DNA of 64,000 nt, taken from positions 8,410,811 through 8,474,810 of the forward strand of contig JAJHZJ010000311.1 of NCBI GenBank assembly GCA_023548195.1, written 5' to 3'. The stretch is from Bettongia penicillata ogilbyi. Taxonomy: Eukaryota > Chordata > Mammalia > Diprotodontia > Potoroidae. Below are positions 1-10,945 of this stretch, piece by piece. The notes beneath the pieces are model-generated. The model was given only the letters and a program-made list of their open reading frames with translations, did no database searches and was not told the DNA's origin. Position 1 is the first letter of the stretch. Each line of letters opens with the position of its first letter. Made by a program: the position numbers and the translations under genes.

Positions 1-540
1 AATCACAAACAAGCTCTTTCACTCACACTAGCCAGCTGCTTGCCTCCCTCCTTCCTAGCTCTGACTGCTCTCTAACTTCCTCTCACCTCTGGTCTAGCTC
101 CACCCTTCCTGTTCCACCCATTCAGCAAGCTCCTCCCACCACATGTGACTTAGGCTTTCATGTGATTTAAGCAGGTCACATGGACCTATTAATGGATGGG
201 AAAGATCTTCCCATTAAGAAGCAAAATTACATTAATAATAAGCAAAAATGCATGATCAATCCGTCTTCCCTCTTTTCCTTTCTACCTTCCTCCCTACTTT
301 CCTTCCTTCCATTCTTTCTTCCTTGTTTTAGACTTAACAAACTGTCTTCCTCTACTTGCATATCAGTCAATGGAGAAAGAATGTAGAGAAAAACTGGATA
401 TTCATAGTCCTCTCTCCCCACTCCACCCTTCCAGCCAATCAGAATGGGAGTGGTTTGAACATTCTTAGGGTGGGGTGGAGGCAAGTGTGGGTCAGTTTAA
501 GCTGATTCCTCCCACAGACTATGATCTTTTTTTTAAATTT
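1..540. other. Unclassified sequence at window start
   Basis: Pyrimidine-rich DNA with short CCACCC/CTCCACCC boxes (about 100-140 and 415-480) and a C/T-rich run at about 259-330. I do not recognise a repeat family with confidence. The promoter-like, CCAAT-containing composition (ccaatcagaatg near 435) would fit part of an old LTR, but I see neither TG...CA ends nor a target duplication. Open frames here look like chance. Confidence 0.3.
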
Positions 541-1005
541 ATTTTTAGGTGCAATTATGCTGAACAATATTTAAAACTGTGAACAGATGCATGTAGCTGA
601 AGCCCCGCACAGATTCTGACCATGAGTATGATCCTTTTCTTCTTGTCATTTGAAGTTCTGTTTAAAAGGGGAAGGGAGTTGGTAGGAACTGGAAATCTGA
701 ATAGCTGTATGAACACAATGACAGATGGCAGGATCCCAGTTGGAACGTGTGGCCAGCACACTGACTGGTATTTGTTTTCACTCTCGGGCAGACAGCAGAC
801 ATGCTGTGTCTCTAGAGCAGCTGCGATGAATATTTACTTCCAGAACTTTCTAGGACTGGGGGCAGTTCATTGTGTGGGTTACCTAGGGGAGGATGTGCCC
901 CTGAATAAAAGGAACACAGCCTTTTCATTCTATTCAGAGCAAGAAATTAAGGTCCCAGTGAAGAAATAAAATCATTTTATTTTCAAGAAGAAGCCAGAAT
1001 GGAGA
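541..1005. other. Repeat-poor unique sequence
   Basis: Mixed-composition sequence with no recognisable interspersed repeat. A 115-codon open frame on + (622-969) has no domain I recognise and no exon signals I trust. Could be conserved non-coding DNA; cross-species alignment would decide. Confidence 0.4.
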
Positions 1006-1009
1006 AGAT

Positions 1010-1245
1010 GGCTCAATAACAAACCATAGTTCATGAATGTAATGGATGATTAGCACTCTATAAAAAGTTATGGATATGAAGAATTTGGAGAAACATGCGA
1101 CATCATGTATGAACTAATACAGAGTGAGGAAAAAAGGACAGAAAAACAGTAGACATGTAGACAATAACACGAATGAAGACAACTCTAAAATCACATGAAA
1201 TGCAATGGTCAGTATTGGTTCCTTAGGACAATGAAACACTTCTCT
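1010..1245 (+). repeat. L1 3'-region fragment
   Basis: The segment about 1050-1130 (gaagaatttggagaaacatg, then a tgaactaatacagag-type phrase) matches the part of marsupial L1 3' regions that recurs at about 1800-1850 in the next copy. Short, diverged piece lying immediately upstream of a second L1 3' end in the same orientation. Confidence 0.6.
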
Positions 1246-1249
1246 TTTA

Positions 1250-2215
1250 CTTAATAGTGAAGAGAGTAAATGGATAAATGGTCAAAAGACATGTACAGGA
1301 AGTTTTCGGATTAAAGAATCAAAGCTACTCATAGACATATAAAAATGCTCAAGATCATCATTGATTAGAGAAATGCAAGTTAAAACAACTCTGAGGTACC
1401 ACCTCATACCTATCTGATTGGCTAATATGACGGAAAAGGAAAATGAGAAATATTGGAGAGGATGTTGGAAAAGTGGGCTACTAATGCTTTGTTGATGGAA
1501 TTGTGAACTAATCCAATCATTCTGGAGAACAATTTGGACCTATTCCTAAAGGACAACCAAACTGTGCATACCCATTGATCCAGCAATACTACTACTAGGT
1601 TTGTACCCAAAGAAACAGAAACAATATGAAAAGGACTTATTTGTACAAAAATGTTAATAGCAGCTCTTTTTGTGGTAGCAAAGAATTAGAAATTAAATGG
1701 GTGCTCATCATCTGGGACTGGTTAAGCAAGTTAAATATGATAGTAATGCAAACTATTATGTAAGAAATTACAAGCAGGCTAAATTGAGGCAAAACCTGGA
1801 AAGATTTAAGATGGAACTGATGCAAAATGAAATGAGCAGAACCAGAATATTGTACAGTAACAGCAATATTGTATGATGATCAATTGAATGACTTAACTCT
1901 TTTCAATAATGCAATGACCCAAGATAATTCCAAAGGACTCATGATGGAAAATGCTCTCCACATCTAGAGAAAGAATTGATGGTATCTGAATATAGACAAA
2001 GCATACTATTTCTCACTTTATTTTTTTCATGGTTTTTTCATCTTGCTTATTTCACAGCTTGATTAATATGGAAATATGTTTTACATCATTGCACTGATAT
2101 AACCAAATATCAAATTGTTTGCCATCTTAGGGAGGGAGGATAATCTGGAATTCAAAATTAAAAAAAATTAATGTTAAAAGTTGTCTTTACATGTAATTGG
2201 GAAAAAATATATATT
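1250..2215 (+). repeat. L1 ORF2 end and 3'UTR, 5'-truncated
   Basis: Sense-strand L1 3' end. Recognisable landmarks are 'gagaaatgcaagttaaaac' (about 1370), 'gatccagcaatactac' (about 1578), 'cccaaagaaacagaaac' (about 1606), and the marsupial 3'UTR phrase 'catctagagaaagaattgat' (about 1961), ending in an A-rich tail near 2150-2215. Many indels and stops; non-functional. Only the last ~1 kb of the element is present, as is typical of 5'-truncated L1. Confidence 0.85.
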
Positions 2216-2224
2216 TTAAAAAAT

Positions 2225-2565
2225 ACTGAAGGGATCAAAAGAATGCAGGGACCTAAAACCTTTCCTAAGGACTCTTGATGCAAAATGCCCATCCACATCC
2301 AGAGAAAGAACTATAGAGTCAGAATGCAGAATGAAGCAGATTATTTTCTATTTTGTTTTTTTTCTTCAGTTTTTCTTATGGTTTCCCACATTCATTTTAA
2401 TTCTTCTATGCAACATGATTAATGTGAAAATGTGTTTAATAAAAATGTATAACCCATATAAGACTGCATGTCATCTCAGGAAGTGAGGGGGAGAAAATTT
2501 AAAATTTATGGAAGTGATTGTTGAAAACTGAAAACAAATCAATTAATTAAAAAAATAAAAAAAAC
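2225..2565 (+). repeat. L1 3'UTR end, second copy
   Basis: Repeats the terminal L1 landmarks of the preceding copy ('catccagagaaagaac' near 2298; T-rich stretch 2340-2400; 'catctcaggaagtgaggggg') and ends in an A-rich tail 2520-2563. Same orientation as the copy before it, so this is a separate insertion or a local duplication. Confidence 0.8.
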
Positions 2566-2737
2566 AGTGAAGGGAGTATGGGTGATCATGAAAGTAGAAT
2601 ATTCTGACAAGCAATTGGTTTTGCTTAACCATTTTTCTTTGTTTTAAAAAGAAGGAAAATATAGAAATGAGTGGTTTTGTTTACAGGGGACAGTTTGGTT
2701 TAAGCACAATTTCTTCTTCAGAAGAATTGGGTGGTTT

Positions 2738-2992
2738 TGGGAAGGGAATATGTATTTTATTAAGCACATAGTATGCACCAGGGACTGTGCTAAGCACTTT
2801 ACAAAGTTTTCATTTGATGGTGACACAACCATCTTGTGAGGTAAATGCTATTATTATCTTCATTTTATAATAGAAGATACTGAGAATGACAGATTAAGTG
2901 ACTTACTCAGGGTCACCCAGCTCGATCTGGACACAGGTGTTCCTGACTTCAGGCCAAGAGCTCTATCTACCACTTCACATAGGGACAAAATA
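2738..2992 (-). repeat. MIR-type CORE-SINE
   Basis: Reverse-strand CORE-SINE: 'gactgtgctaagcacttta', then 'ttaagtgacttactcagggt', then 'ttcctgacttcaggccaaga' and 'ctctatctaccacttca'. These are the 3' end, core and tRNA-related head of a MIR-like element read backwards. Nearly full length. Confidence 0.85.
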
Positions 2993-3710
2993 AGTAATAT
3001 TTACAGGTCCTTTCTAGTCCTGATTCTAAAGTTCACTCATTGACTACATGACATTGGAGGCAAGAAAAACATAAGAAGTTTAGGTGTGTATTTGAAAGAT
3101 AATTTTGATTTGAATCGGTCCACAGGGACTTAGGAACAATTGAAACCATTTGAGTGACAATAATTCCTGTGACGTTATTTCAGATTCTAGCAAGGCTGAT
3201 AGGTAGGGGACTTATTTGATATAAAAAAAAAAGGAAAGCGGGACAATTGAGTTAGGAATGGAACCCAGTAAAGGCTCAGGGAGAAGAAAATAACATATAT
3301 AAAGAGAGAGTGGATAGCACAACTTTTCTGATTAATCATCGTGTAGTAAGTGTATTGTTCTACAGCTTACTCTCTCCAAGCTCTCTGAATTCACCAAAGA
3401 ACATTTTCCTTCACTTCCCTAGGGGCCAACTCCCTTAATATTTCCTGCTATTTGGAGATCAAAAAAATTAGATGTTTCAGAGAGAAGATGGGGGAAACCT
3501 CCCAAAATAAATGACAACAGCAACAAAGTAGAGGGGCCTGCAGGGCAGCCGATGGTGCTTCCAGGAGACCTAGTTCTAGACAGATTGTGCATGATTCTCC
3601 CTCACCTTTTCTCTGTTCAATCGAATTGGTCTGTTGGCTGTTTTCTCATACCCACCAAGGCATTCTATCATCAGCCTCCATGCATCTGTCCAAGCTGCCT
3701 CCCCATGCCT
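2993..3710. other. Unclassified intergenic sequence
   Basis: About 720 bases with no repeat I can name and no credible gene. Contains an A-run at about 3223-3235. Nothing else recognised. Confidence 0.4.
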
Positions 3711-3829
3711 GGAATGTTCTCTCTCCTCTCCTCTCCTCTCCTCTTCTCTCCTCTCCTCTCCTCTCCTCTCCTCTCCTCTCCTCTCCTCTCCTCTCCTCTC
3801 CTCTCCTCTCCTCTCCTCTCCTCTCCTCT
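3711..3829. repeat. (CTCTC)n pentanucleotide microsatellite
   Basis: Over 100 bases of near-perfect period-5 CTCTC with one interruption (cttctctc near 3742). A pentamer array has a 15-base codon period, so all six frames stay open and give spurious low-complexity 'proteins' (SPLLS/RRGEE repeats) on both strands. Confidence 0.97.
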
Positions 3830-3954
3830 GCTTCTTGGAATTCCTGGCTCCTCGGCACAGAGCAGAAGTATCACCTCCTACAAATAGCACTTTTTATTTT
3901 CTCCAGTTATTGGTATTCTTCCTGTAAATTCCTTTATATTTACTTTGCATAAGG

Positions 3955-4195
3955 GCAGAGTGATACAAAGAAAGTTGTCCTGAAAGGCGGGAAGAGCTGA
4001 ATTTAGGTCCAGCCACTGATGCGGTGTGATCCTGAGCCAGTCTCTTCCTCTCTCAGTGATCTGGGTGACTCCAAGACTATCAGATACAGAGGAGCTGCTG
4101 ACTCACTTTGGCAGAGGAAGTTTTCTCACTTAGGAGTTCCTGAAACCATTGAAATCACAGGCCTAATTCCTATCGCCTACTTTGAATACGCAGGC
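3955..4195 (+). repeat. MIR3/CORE-SINE-like element
   Basis: 'gctgaatttaggtccagcca', then 'gtgtgatcctgagccagtct', then 'ctccaagactatcagataca' and 'gttcctgaaaccattgaaat' follow the order of a marsupial MIR3-like SINE. Diverged. Confidence 0.6.
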
Positions 4196-4202
4196 ACTTC
4201 TT

Positions 4203-4432
4203 GAAGTCAGGAAGACCTGAATCTGAATCCTGCCTCAGACACTTGATAGCTGTGTGATCCTGGGCAGCTCATTTAACCTCTCTCAGCCTCACTTTCCGGA
4301 TCTGCAGAATGGGGATAGTAATAGCTCTTAACCTCACAGGGTTGTTGGGCGGATAAAATGAGATAATATTTGTAAAGTGCTTAGTAGAGTGCCTGTCCCA
4401 TAGCAGACAATTAGTAAGTGCTTGCTTCCTTC
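4203..4432 (+). repeat. MIR-type CORE-SINE
   Basis: Sense-strand CORE-SINE with clear B-box-like 'aatcctgcctcagacacttg', core 'gctgtgtgatcctgggcagc', 'aatggggatagtaatagctc' and the L2-shared end 'agtaagtgcttgcttcc'. Close to full length. Confidence 0.88.
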
Positions 4433-4490
4433 ATCTCTTCGTTCCTCCCTTTCTCCTTCCCTCCCTTCCTCTCTTCCTTCCTTCCTTCCG
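4433..4490. repeat. (CCTT)n-rich pyrimidine tract
   Basis: C/T-only stretch with CCTTCCTT units directly abutting the 3' end of the preceding SINE, which may have seeded it. Confidence 0.85.
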
Positions 4491-4519
4491 TATCTATAAA
4501 TTTAGAGCTATGTGGGAAC

Positions 4520-4655
4520 ATGTCTATGTACATGTTGCTCACCCCAGTATAATATAGGCTCTTTGAGGGAAGGAAGTCTTGTTTTAGTCTTTGGATGTGC
4601 AGTGCCTGGTACGTAGTAGGACATGAATATTTGTTTGTTGAATTAAATGGAACCA
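4520..4655 (+). repeat. L2 3'-end fragment
   Basis: 'ataggctctttgagggaagg' followed by 'gtgcagtgcctggtacgtag' and 'tttgttgaatta' is the standard L2 3'UTR end. Confidence 0.75.
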
Positions 4656-5040
4656 AATTACCTGTTTGTACTTCTCTCTCCCCATCCCCCCATCTTCTAA
4701 ATACCCATCATTTTCTTCTTCTACACTATCAACCATCAGGAGTAATTGTAGTTGATGGGGTGGAGTAGTAGCATAGAGGGTGCCATTTGACCTCTCTGGA
4801 CCTTTGTTTCCTCATTTGTAAATTTAGTTTTGAAGTCCAGGGTACTGTAATTCTCTGGGATCCTTCTCCTGGTCATCTGTTTCCTTAAAACCAGCCCTTA
4901 ACAATAAAGGAAAGAGATGCTAAATATGAGTAGGATACATTGTGTGGGTTTAGTCATAGTAACGGTCAATGGCAGCATCCTAGTCAGTGAATGATTCTTC
5001 TTGGGATCTACTTATACCATAATCAATGACGTGTAAATAA
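4656..5040. other. Unclassified intergenic sequence
   Basis: A MIR-like trace ('cctttgtttcctcatttgta', about 4800-4820) is visible, but the rest is not recognised and holds no gene. Confidence 0.4.
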
Positions 5041-5044
5041 AAGT

Positions 5045-5250
5045 TCTATGCCCTACCGAATGGCTCATTAGAGTGGGAATCAGGAAGACCTCCTCAAAAA
5101 CTTACTAGTTGTGTGCTCCTGGCAAGGTCTTCTTTAAACCTTAGTTTCTTCATCTAAAAAATGAGGGTAACAATAGTAATTCTCCCACAATGTCATTCTG
5201 AGGGTCAAGGGAGACAAAGCTCCGTATACATGAGAGCTGTTAATTTCACC
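5045..5250 (+). repeat. MIR-type CORE-SINE, diverged
   Basis: 'gggaatcaggaagacctcct', 'cttactagttgtgtgctcct', 'cttagtttcttcatctaaaa', 'atgagggtaacaatagtaat' follow the CORE-SINE order. Confidence 0.75.
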
Positions 5251-5369
5251 TAGTTATACTCCAGCTAGTATGACTGAACAAGTTTGCTGGATGCAAGTGT
5301 AAAAAAACAATATTTTCTGAAGTTAAAATGTGTTCTTAAATTAAGAACAAATAGAAAAATGAGACTTTT

Positions 5370-5545
5370 GGATAACAGGTGAGAGTAATGAAAAGAACAT
5401 TGGCAGTGGCTTCAAAACTCATCTCTCTTGTTCGGTACTTATGTAATTTTGGGCAAGTTACTAAATCTTCTTTGCTTAAGTTTTTGCTTTTGTAAAATGA
5501 AGGTGTTGGACTAAATAGGCTTGGAGGTCTTTTCTATTACTAGAT
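5370..5545 (+). repeat. MON1-type CORE-SINE fragment
   Basis: 'ttgggcaagttactaaatct', 'ttgtaaaatgaaggtgttgg' and 'aggcttggaggtcttttcta' are the core and MON1-like end. Confidence 0.7.
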
Positions 5546-5559
5546 CTACTAGTGGCCCA

Positions 5560-5870
5560 TCATCCTTTTCCCAACATACTTCACTTTTAGCCCTTTGCAT
5601 GAATCACTTTCATCTACTGCCATACTGTCCTAATTGATGTCCTTCAAATATTCTTGCAATATTTCTACTGCTGTACTTAGGCCCACATTACTCTGTGAAC
5701 ATCAAGTACTTTCCTCCCTTCTCTTTGAAAATCAGAACCCAGCCCATCCTTCATGGCCCCCCTGAAATTCTACCACCTTTCTGAAATCTTACTTCCCCCT
5801 TCTAGATCCCTGTAACACTTATTCTTTTGTCTATAACACTCAGTTGACATTTATCAGCACCAGATTTAGA
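5560..5870 (+). repeat. L2 fragment
   Basis: Sequence such as 'aatcagaacccagcccatcc', 'ctttctgaaatcttacttcc' and 'cagttgacatttatcagcac' reads like the L2 ORF2 end and 3'UTR, strongly diverged. Confidence 0.5.
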
Positions 5871-6010
5871 GTCAAAGGACCTGGATTTGAACCTTGTCTT
5901 GCATCTTTACTACCCATGTGATCTTAAGTCAGTCACTTTGTATCTCCAGGCCTCAGTTTCCTCATCTTTTAAAAGAAGAGGTTGAACCAGATAGTCTCTT
6001 AGATTTTTTT
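5855..6010 (+). repeat. MON1-type CORE-SINE
   Basis: 'gagtcaaaggacctggattt', 'gtgatcttaagtcagtcact', 'ggcctcagtttcctcatctt', 'gaggttgaaccagatagtct' in MON1 order. Confidence 0.8.
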
Positions 6011-6079
6011 CTACCTTTGATCTACAGTCCCATATGCACATATTATAGTTAGCTTTCAAGACTGGGGTATCTCCTTCTT

Positions 6080-6380
6080 TGGTTCATAGGCTTAAAGCTA
6101 AAAGAGACATTAGAGGACATCTAGTCCAAACAACCTCTTGATTTTACAGATGAGGAAATGGAGGATTAGGGAGGTTGAATGGCATTGCTCATGGTTACAT
6201 ACCCAATAAAATTCAAGGGCCATTATTTCTGTACTCTGGTACCCTAAAGTGCTCGTAGAGAGGACACTACTAAATTTACTATCTAGTAAGTCTAATATGG
6301 ATAATGTGGATAGCTTAATATCTAGTAAGTGGCAGAGCAAAACTTTTGACCTTTGATGCCCATTCAACACTCTTCATACA
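6080..6380 (-). repeat. MON1-type CORE-SINE
   Basis: Reverse-strand hallmarks: 'gaggacatctagtccaaaca', 'ttttacagatgaggaaatgg', 'ggaggttgaatggcattgct', extending to 'gcagagcaaaacttttgacc'. Internally rearranged around 6240-6330. Confidence 0.75.
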
Positions 6381-6539
6381 TATACCATGTTGCCTCAGAG
6401 GCTGTAGCTTACCTTTTATTGGGTCTCCTATCCATTTAGCATAGTGCCTCTCTAAAAATACTCTGGAATAACAGTAACCATGTTTGCCTAATACTTTTAC
6501 ATTTTCAAAGAGCTTTTTCATACCTTCCATTGGATTTTC

Positions 6540-6715
6540 CCAACGAATCTATGGGAATAGTCATGATATTACTGGTTCAGTGTCTTTATAAATAGGGAAA
6601 TAAAGGTTCAGAAATTTGAGTGACTTGCTTAAGGTCCTACAATTAATAAATTTTAGAACCAGAATGAGAAATACATTTTTTTCTGATTCCTATTCTTGTG
6701 CTCTCCAATTAAAAA
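6540..6715 (-). repeat. MIR-type CORE-SINE fragment
   Basis: 'agtgacttgcttaaggtcct' preceded by 'gggaaataaaggttcagaaa' and followed by an 'agaaccagaatgag' segment: reverse-strand core. Confidence 0.7.
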
Positions 6716-6719
6716 TCAT

Positions 6720-7794
6720 CATCTGTCTCTATGTCATCTATCTGTCTCTATCATCATATGTCTCTATCATCTATCTATCAGGAAAGAATAAAAGGAAAAG
6801 ATGGAATATAGTATGTTAGCCAAAGGAGCTTTATGACTTAAAGATAGCGTATGTAATTTTTACCAAGATGTTTTACGAATTTAGGCACTTAATGTCCACT
6901 AATGGATGTTGTTGACTCTTGCTACTTATGCATATAGAAGTACGGTAGATCTTACTCTCTACCCCTTCTGATACCTTCAAGTAGGGCCCTTGATAAGTCA
7001 TCTAATTTCAATTTTCCTTCTGTCCCTATTTGCCTAAAAATGAATTGCAGGGAGTGGTGGGGAGAATTGCAAAGCTGAATTAATTCCTTTGTTCTAAGCT
7101 CCCTGGCCAAGTGATCAATCTCTGAGGAACAGATTCCCTTTTGCTTTCATAGAGAACACTAGAATTAGTGCAAAAGTCCAGCTCTTTGACTTTTCAATTA
7201 TACCACAGGCGCAGATACTGAAAGGGAAGTGAGTTTTCATTGAGAAGGAGGTCATTTGGCAGTTATGGAGATTGTGCTCAGAGTGTGTAAAAATTGCTAG
7301 AAAGAAGCGGGACTTACTGGAGGATTTTTGAGAGTCTATGAGTACTTTGAAGAGGCCATTGAAGATCTGGGGAAAGACGAAGATGCTCCAATTAATTGAA
7401 GTGGTTTGGATAAGCTTTTGAATCAACATTTCCATTTCAAAGAATTGACTTGCTGAATCTCCTTTCTCTCTTTTCTCTTTCCATCTTTCTTACTATTCCC
7501 CATATCACCCAATACATAGGGCCAATCAAGGCAAAACTGAGTAATTGATAAGATTTGTCTTTATTAAAACCTTTCTTCCTTTTCTCTAAGTATGCCGGTC
7601 CCTGACTAATCTCTGATTATTAGCATATGCCTCATTGTCCCTAGAAAGCTCATGTTGCCAACTTCCTTCCCTTCCCCCCTGAACACCTTCCTTTATCCAA
7701 ACCCAGTTCTCAGGGGGAATGATAAAATAACCTGCAATAATATGTTAATGATTATTAATAGGATGTTCCTCCCAGGAAGGATACTGGCATTTTC
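6720..7794. other. Unclassified sequence with short ATCT microsatellite
   Basis: A degenerate (ATCT/GTCT)n run lies at about 6720-6780. Beyond it is roughly 1 kb with no recognised repeat. A 106-codon minus-strand open frame (7115-7435) has no domain I recognise. The segment around 7020-7440 is a possible conserved non-coding block. Confidence 0.4.
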
Positions 7795-7995
7795 ATAAAG
7801 TCTTGAAATCTTAGGAGTGAAAGGGTCTTGGAAGTAAACTACTTGAGTTGTTTCATTTTACAGATGAGAAAATGAATCTGGGCCAGACAAGTGTTGGAAC
7901 TTCCCTAAGGTCATTTAAATCATTAATGGCAGAGCCATTGGCAAAACTTAGGTATCCGGACTCAAAGTTCTGTCATCTTTCCATTGTCACTGCCT
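7795..7995 (-). repeat. MON1-type CORE-SINE
   Basis: 'ttaggagtgaaagggtcttg', 'ttttacagatgagaaaatga', 'ttccctaaggtcatttaaat', 'tatccggactcaaagttctg': reverse-strand MON1 order. Confidence 0.8.
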
Positions 7996-8129
7996 CTTTG
8001 GTAGTGGTCTTCTGGAGACAAAGAAGTAATTATACTAAGATTTTTCAGGAGCCGTAGGTCATTGACTGGTAGTTGATCTCAAACACCCCTCAGATCACAC
8101 TAAGTAGGCTTCAACAGGATTTACTCTAA

Positions 8130-8295
8130 ATTGCTTTGTAGTTAGGACCTGGACTGAATTCTGGCTATTTGGCTTACTATTTGTATGGCACTGGCAAATC
8201 ACTTACTAGCTCTGGACCTCAGTTTTCTCATCTATAAACTGGGATTTGGATCATATGACCACATGTCCCTTTCAGGTCTAAGTCTATGATCCTCT
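8130..8295 (+). repeat. MON1-type CORE-SINE
   Basis: 'gcactggcaaatcacttact', 'ctcagttttctcatctataa', 'gtccctttcaggtctaagtc' and 'tatgatcc' end. Confidence 0.8.
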
Positions 8296-8814
8296 TTTTT
8301 TCATGCTTGTAGAATTTGAATGAACAAGTACTTTTCTGACCTTTCCTACAACACTTTCAAAAAATATTTTTTGTCCATTCAATTAATTTCTTATATGCCT
8401 TCTCTCCTGTTTCTTTAAGTTGAATGGCTATCTTGCATCAACATTCTCTCCCCGCTAAGGCTGCTTCTCTAAAGCCTCTAATGGCCATAGCTTTTTGAGA
8501 CTATCTAAATGCGAAACAAAATGGATTGAGCAAGGGGATGGAAGAAGAATAGATGAGTTTCATTTTTTTTCTCTTTCTAAAGCAAGTATTATTTTGTCAG
8601 TTTTCACTCTCCTGCATTCTAAGTAGAACTGGACAATTAAAAAAAAACATATTGGAACTATTTATTAAATCAAATTGAAGAGACTTTAAAAAATGAATTG
8701 GGCACTCCATTCTTTCTGCCTGCTGATACGGGCCACATAGTCCCTGGTGCTTCAGTTTCACAGATGTCACAAAAGAAATTTGCTAAAGCCTTTCACAGAA
8801 ACTGTTTTGGTTCC
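8296..8814. other. Unclassified intergenic sequence
   Basis: No recognised repeat or gene. Short A-runs at about 8640-8648. Confidence 0.4.
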
Positions 8815-9105
8815 TTCTTCCATCCCTTCCTTCCTTTTTCTCTCCCTTCCTCCTCTTCTCCCTCCCTCCCTCTCTCCCTTCCTTCCTTCCTTTCTTCCTT
8901 CCTTCCTTCCTTCCTTCCTTCCTTCCTTCCTTCCTTCCTTCCTTCCTTCCTTCCTACCTTCCTTCCTTCCTTCCTTCCTTCCTTCCTCCTTTCCCCTTCC
9001 TCCCTCCTTCCTTTTTTCCTTCCTTTCTTCCTCCCTCCCTTCCTTCCTTCTTTCCTTTTTCCCTCCCTCACTCCCTTCATTCTTTTCTTTCCTTCATTCT
9101 TCCCT
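8815..9105. repeat. (CTTC)n tetranucleotide tract
   Basis: Long pyrimidine-only tract with a near-pure CTTC core (about 8878-8988) flanked by degenerate CTTC/CCCT units. The open frames across it (FLPS repeats on +, GRKE repeats on -) are artefacts of the repeat. Confidence 0.97.
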
Positions 9106-9119
9106 TTCATCAATACAAT

Positions 9120-9790
9120 GAGTTGTTTTTAGCACCAATTAAGAATGCAAAAAATGTTTCATATATACCTACTCAGATGATTGAGAACCTCAGCTATACA
9201 GACCATAGTAAACACAGCTAGAAAATATTTCAGTGAAAAAAATATGTAAGCCATAAATAACTGTCATGAAGCCCAGGTACTTCACTCCTTAAATTAGAGC
9301 CGATATCAGGTCCTCATTAGGACCAATAACATAGAGATAAGATAGAACATTAGAAGCCAAACTGACAGAAGAGGAGGAAAACAGATCAATGGTTACAAAA
9401 AACACAACTGTCTAGGGCCAACAATTTAATTAAAAGGCACTCTTCCTACCGCATTAACCTCTGAGGTCATTGCTATATCTGAGAATAATGCAATAATTTA
9501 TATTCATAATTATGATCCTGATAACAATTGCTAACATCTGTATAGCATTTAAAAAACTGATCACCTTTATAACAATGATATCACCTTTCTATGCCAGTAT
9601 ATCCTTTCCCTTTGGCAAGAGAACCATCCTTTATAATAAAGATTAAAAAGAGAGGGAAAAAAGGGAAAACAAACTAACATGTCAGCCTAGTCTTACCTTT
9701 ATCCAGTTCCACCAGGTTCCCACCTCAGCAAAGAAGAAAGAGGGATACATTCTCTTACTTTTTCTCAGCCAATGTTGGACATTGAATGGA
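9120..9790. other. Repeat-poor sequence, candidate conserved non-coding DNA
   Basis: About 670 bases with no interspersed repeat I recognise, rich in AT homeodomain-like cores (e.g. 'caatttaattaaaa' near 9423, 'attcataattatga' near 9502). No coding potential seen. Confidence 0.35.
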
Positions 9791-9794
9791 GCCT

Positions 9795-10745
9795 TCTTTT
9801 TTTTTTTTTTTTTTTGTCATTCTTTCCATTTACCTACTTTATTACAATCATTGCGGACATTGTTATCCTGCCTCTGCTGACTTCATTTTGTATCAATTCA
9901 TATAACTCTTCTCATATTAAAGGCATCCTTTATAGTTATATTTCTTATAGTGCAAGAATATTCCATTACATTCATGAGCCACAATTTGTCCCACTCTGCC
10001 CTCAACAATGGGGATGCACTTTGTTTCAAGTTCTTTGCTGTTACCAAAAATGCTCTTATAAATATATTGCTGAGCTTGGGACAATTTTACTCTTGACCAC
10101 CTCGGGGTATAGTACATGCCTAGCAGGAGCATCTCTGGACTCAAGGGTTTGGACTTCAGTTGCTTTTTTGCATAATTCTAAATTGCTTTACAAAATTGTG
10201 AGACGAAGTCATAGCTCTCTGGTTTTAATCCACCTACTTTCCACGATCAATTTTATTCCCAACATATTCCCAACCTTTTTCAACTTGTCAGTTTGCCAAC
10301 TATCCCCTACTTGATGTGTCAACCTCACCAATTTGCTTGGTATGAGGTGAAATCTCAAAGTTTATCTTGGTCATATTTCATTATTAGTGATTTGGAGCAA
10401 TCTTTTATATGTTTATAATAGTTTCTGATTCCTTTGAGACTTATTTTTTCATGTTTTGATCATTTAATCATTGGTCTTAACATCTATATGCTAGTTCTTT
10501 GTATATTTCAGAAATCAGACCCTTATCAGAGATACTGATTTCCATCCCCACTCCCCACCCTCCTTGATAGCTTTCTTTCTTATCTTGGCTGTGTTGATTT
10601 TGTTCAAGGAAAGGTTTTCTTTTTTTTAAATTTAATGTAACAGCGATTATCTATTTTTATCCTTTTTAGTCTCTTCTATCCCTTGTTTGGATAAGAATTC
10701 TCTTCCTAATCCTAGCTATCAAAGTAATCTATAGACCTCTTTTTA
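9795..10745 (-). repeat. L1 3' end, antisense, 5'-truncated
   Basis: Begins on + with a T-run (9797-9815), i.e. the poly(A) tail of a minus-strand insertion. It continues with reverse-strand L1 landmarks: 'ttccattacattcatgagcc' (about 9961), 'aaatgctcttataaatat' (about 10048), 'aattgctttacaaaattgtg' (about 10181), 'ttattagtgatttggagcaa' (about 10381), and 'atcagacccttatcagagat' (about 10515). The 180-codon + frame over it is noncoding antisense. Confidence 0.85.
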
Positions 10746-10945
10746 TAAAATTTGAAAACTTATGAAATGCTTCCCACTCTACAAAATGAGGTAGATATTA
10801 TGAGTACTGTCATGATTTTATTGATATGGAAACTGAGGCACAAAGATAAGTGATTTACCAAGAGACATGGAGACAACAGATGTTTTGCCTGGGATTAGAA
10901 TCCAATTCATTGGACTTCCAGACCAGTTCTCTTTCTATTACAGGA
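10746..10945 (-). repeat. MIR-type CORE-SINE
   Basis: 'acaaaatgaggtagatatta', 'tggaaactgaggcacaaaga', 'taagtgatttaccaagagac', 'ggacttccagaccagttctc': reverse-strand core. Confidence 0.75.

Noticed and set aside
1..540. Part of an endogenous retroviral LTR at the window start
   Set aside because: CCAAT-like and pyrimidine-rich texture only; no termini, duplication or internal retroviral sequence visible.
622..969. 115-codon frame on + as a possible exon or small gene
   Set aside because: No recognisable domain and no promoter or splice context; length compatible with chance in 64 kb.
3552..3952. Overlapping SPLLS and RRGEE repeat proteins on both strands
   Set aside because: Translation of a pentamer microsatellite, which keeps every frame open.
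8698..9132. Phe-Leu-Pro-Ser repeat 'protein'
   Set aside because: Translation of a CTTC microsatellite.
9772..10314. 180-codon open frame on +
   Set aside because: It lies over an antisense L1 3' end that starts with the L1 poly-T; no protein family similarity expected.
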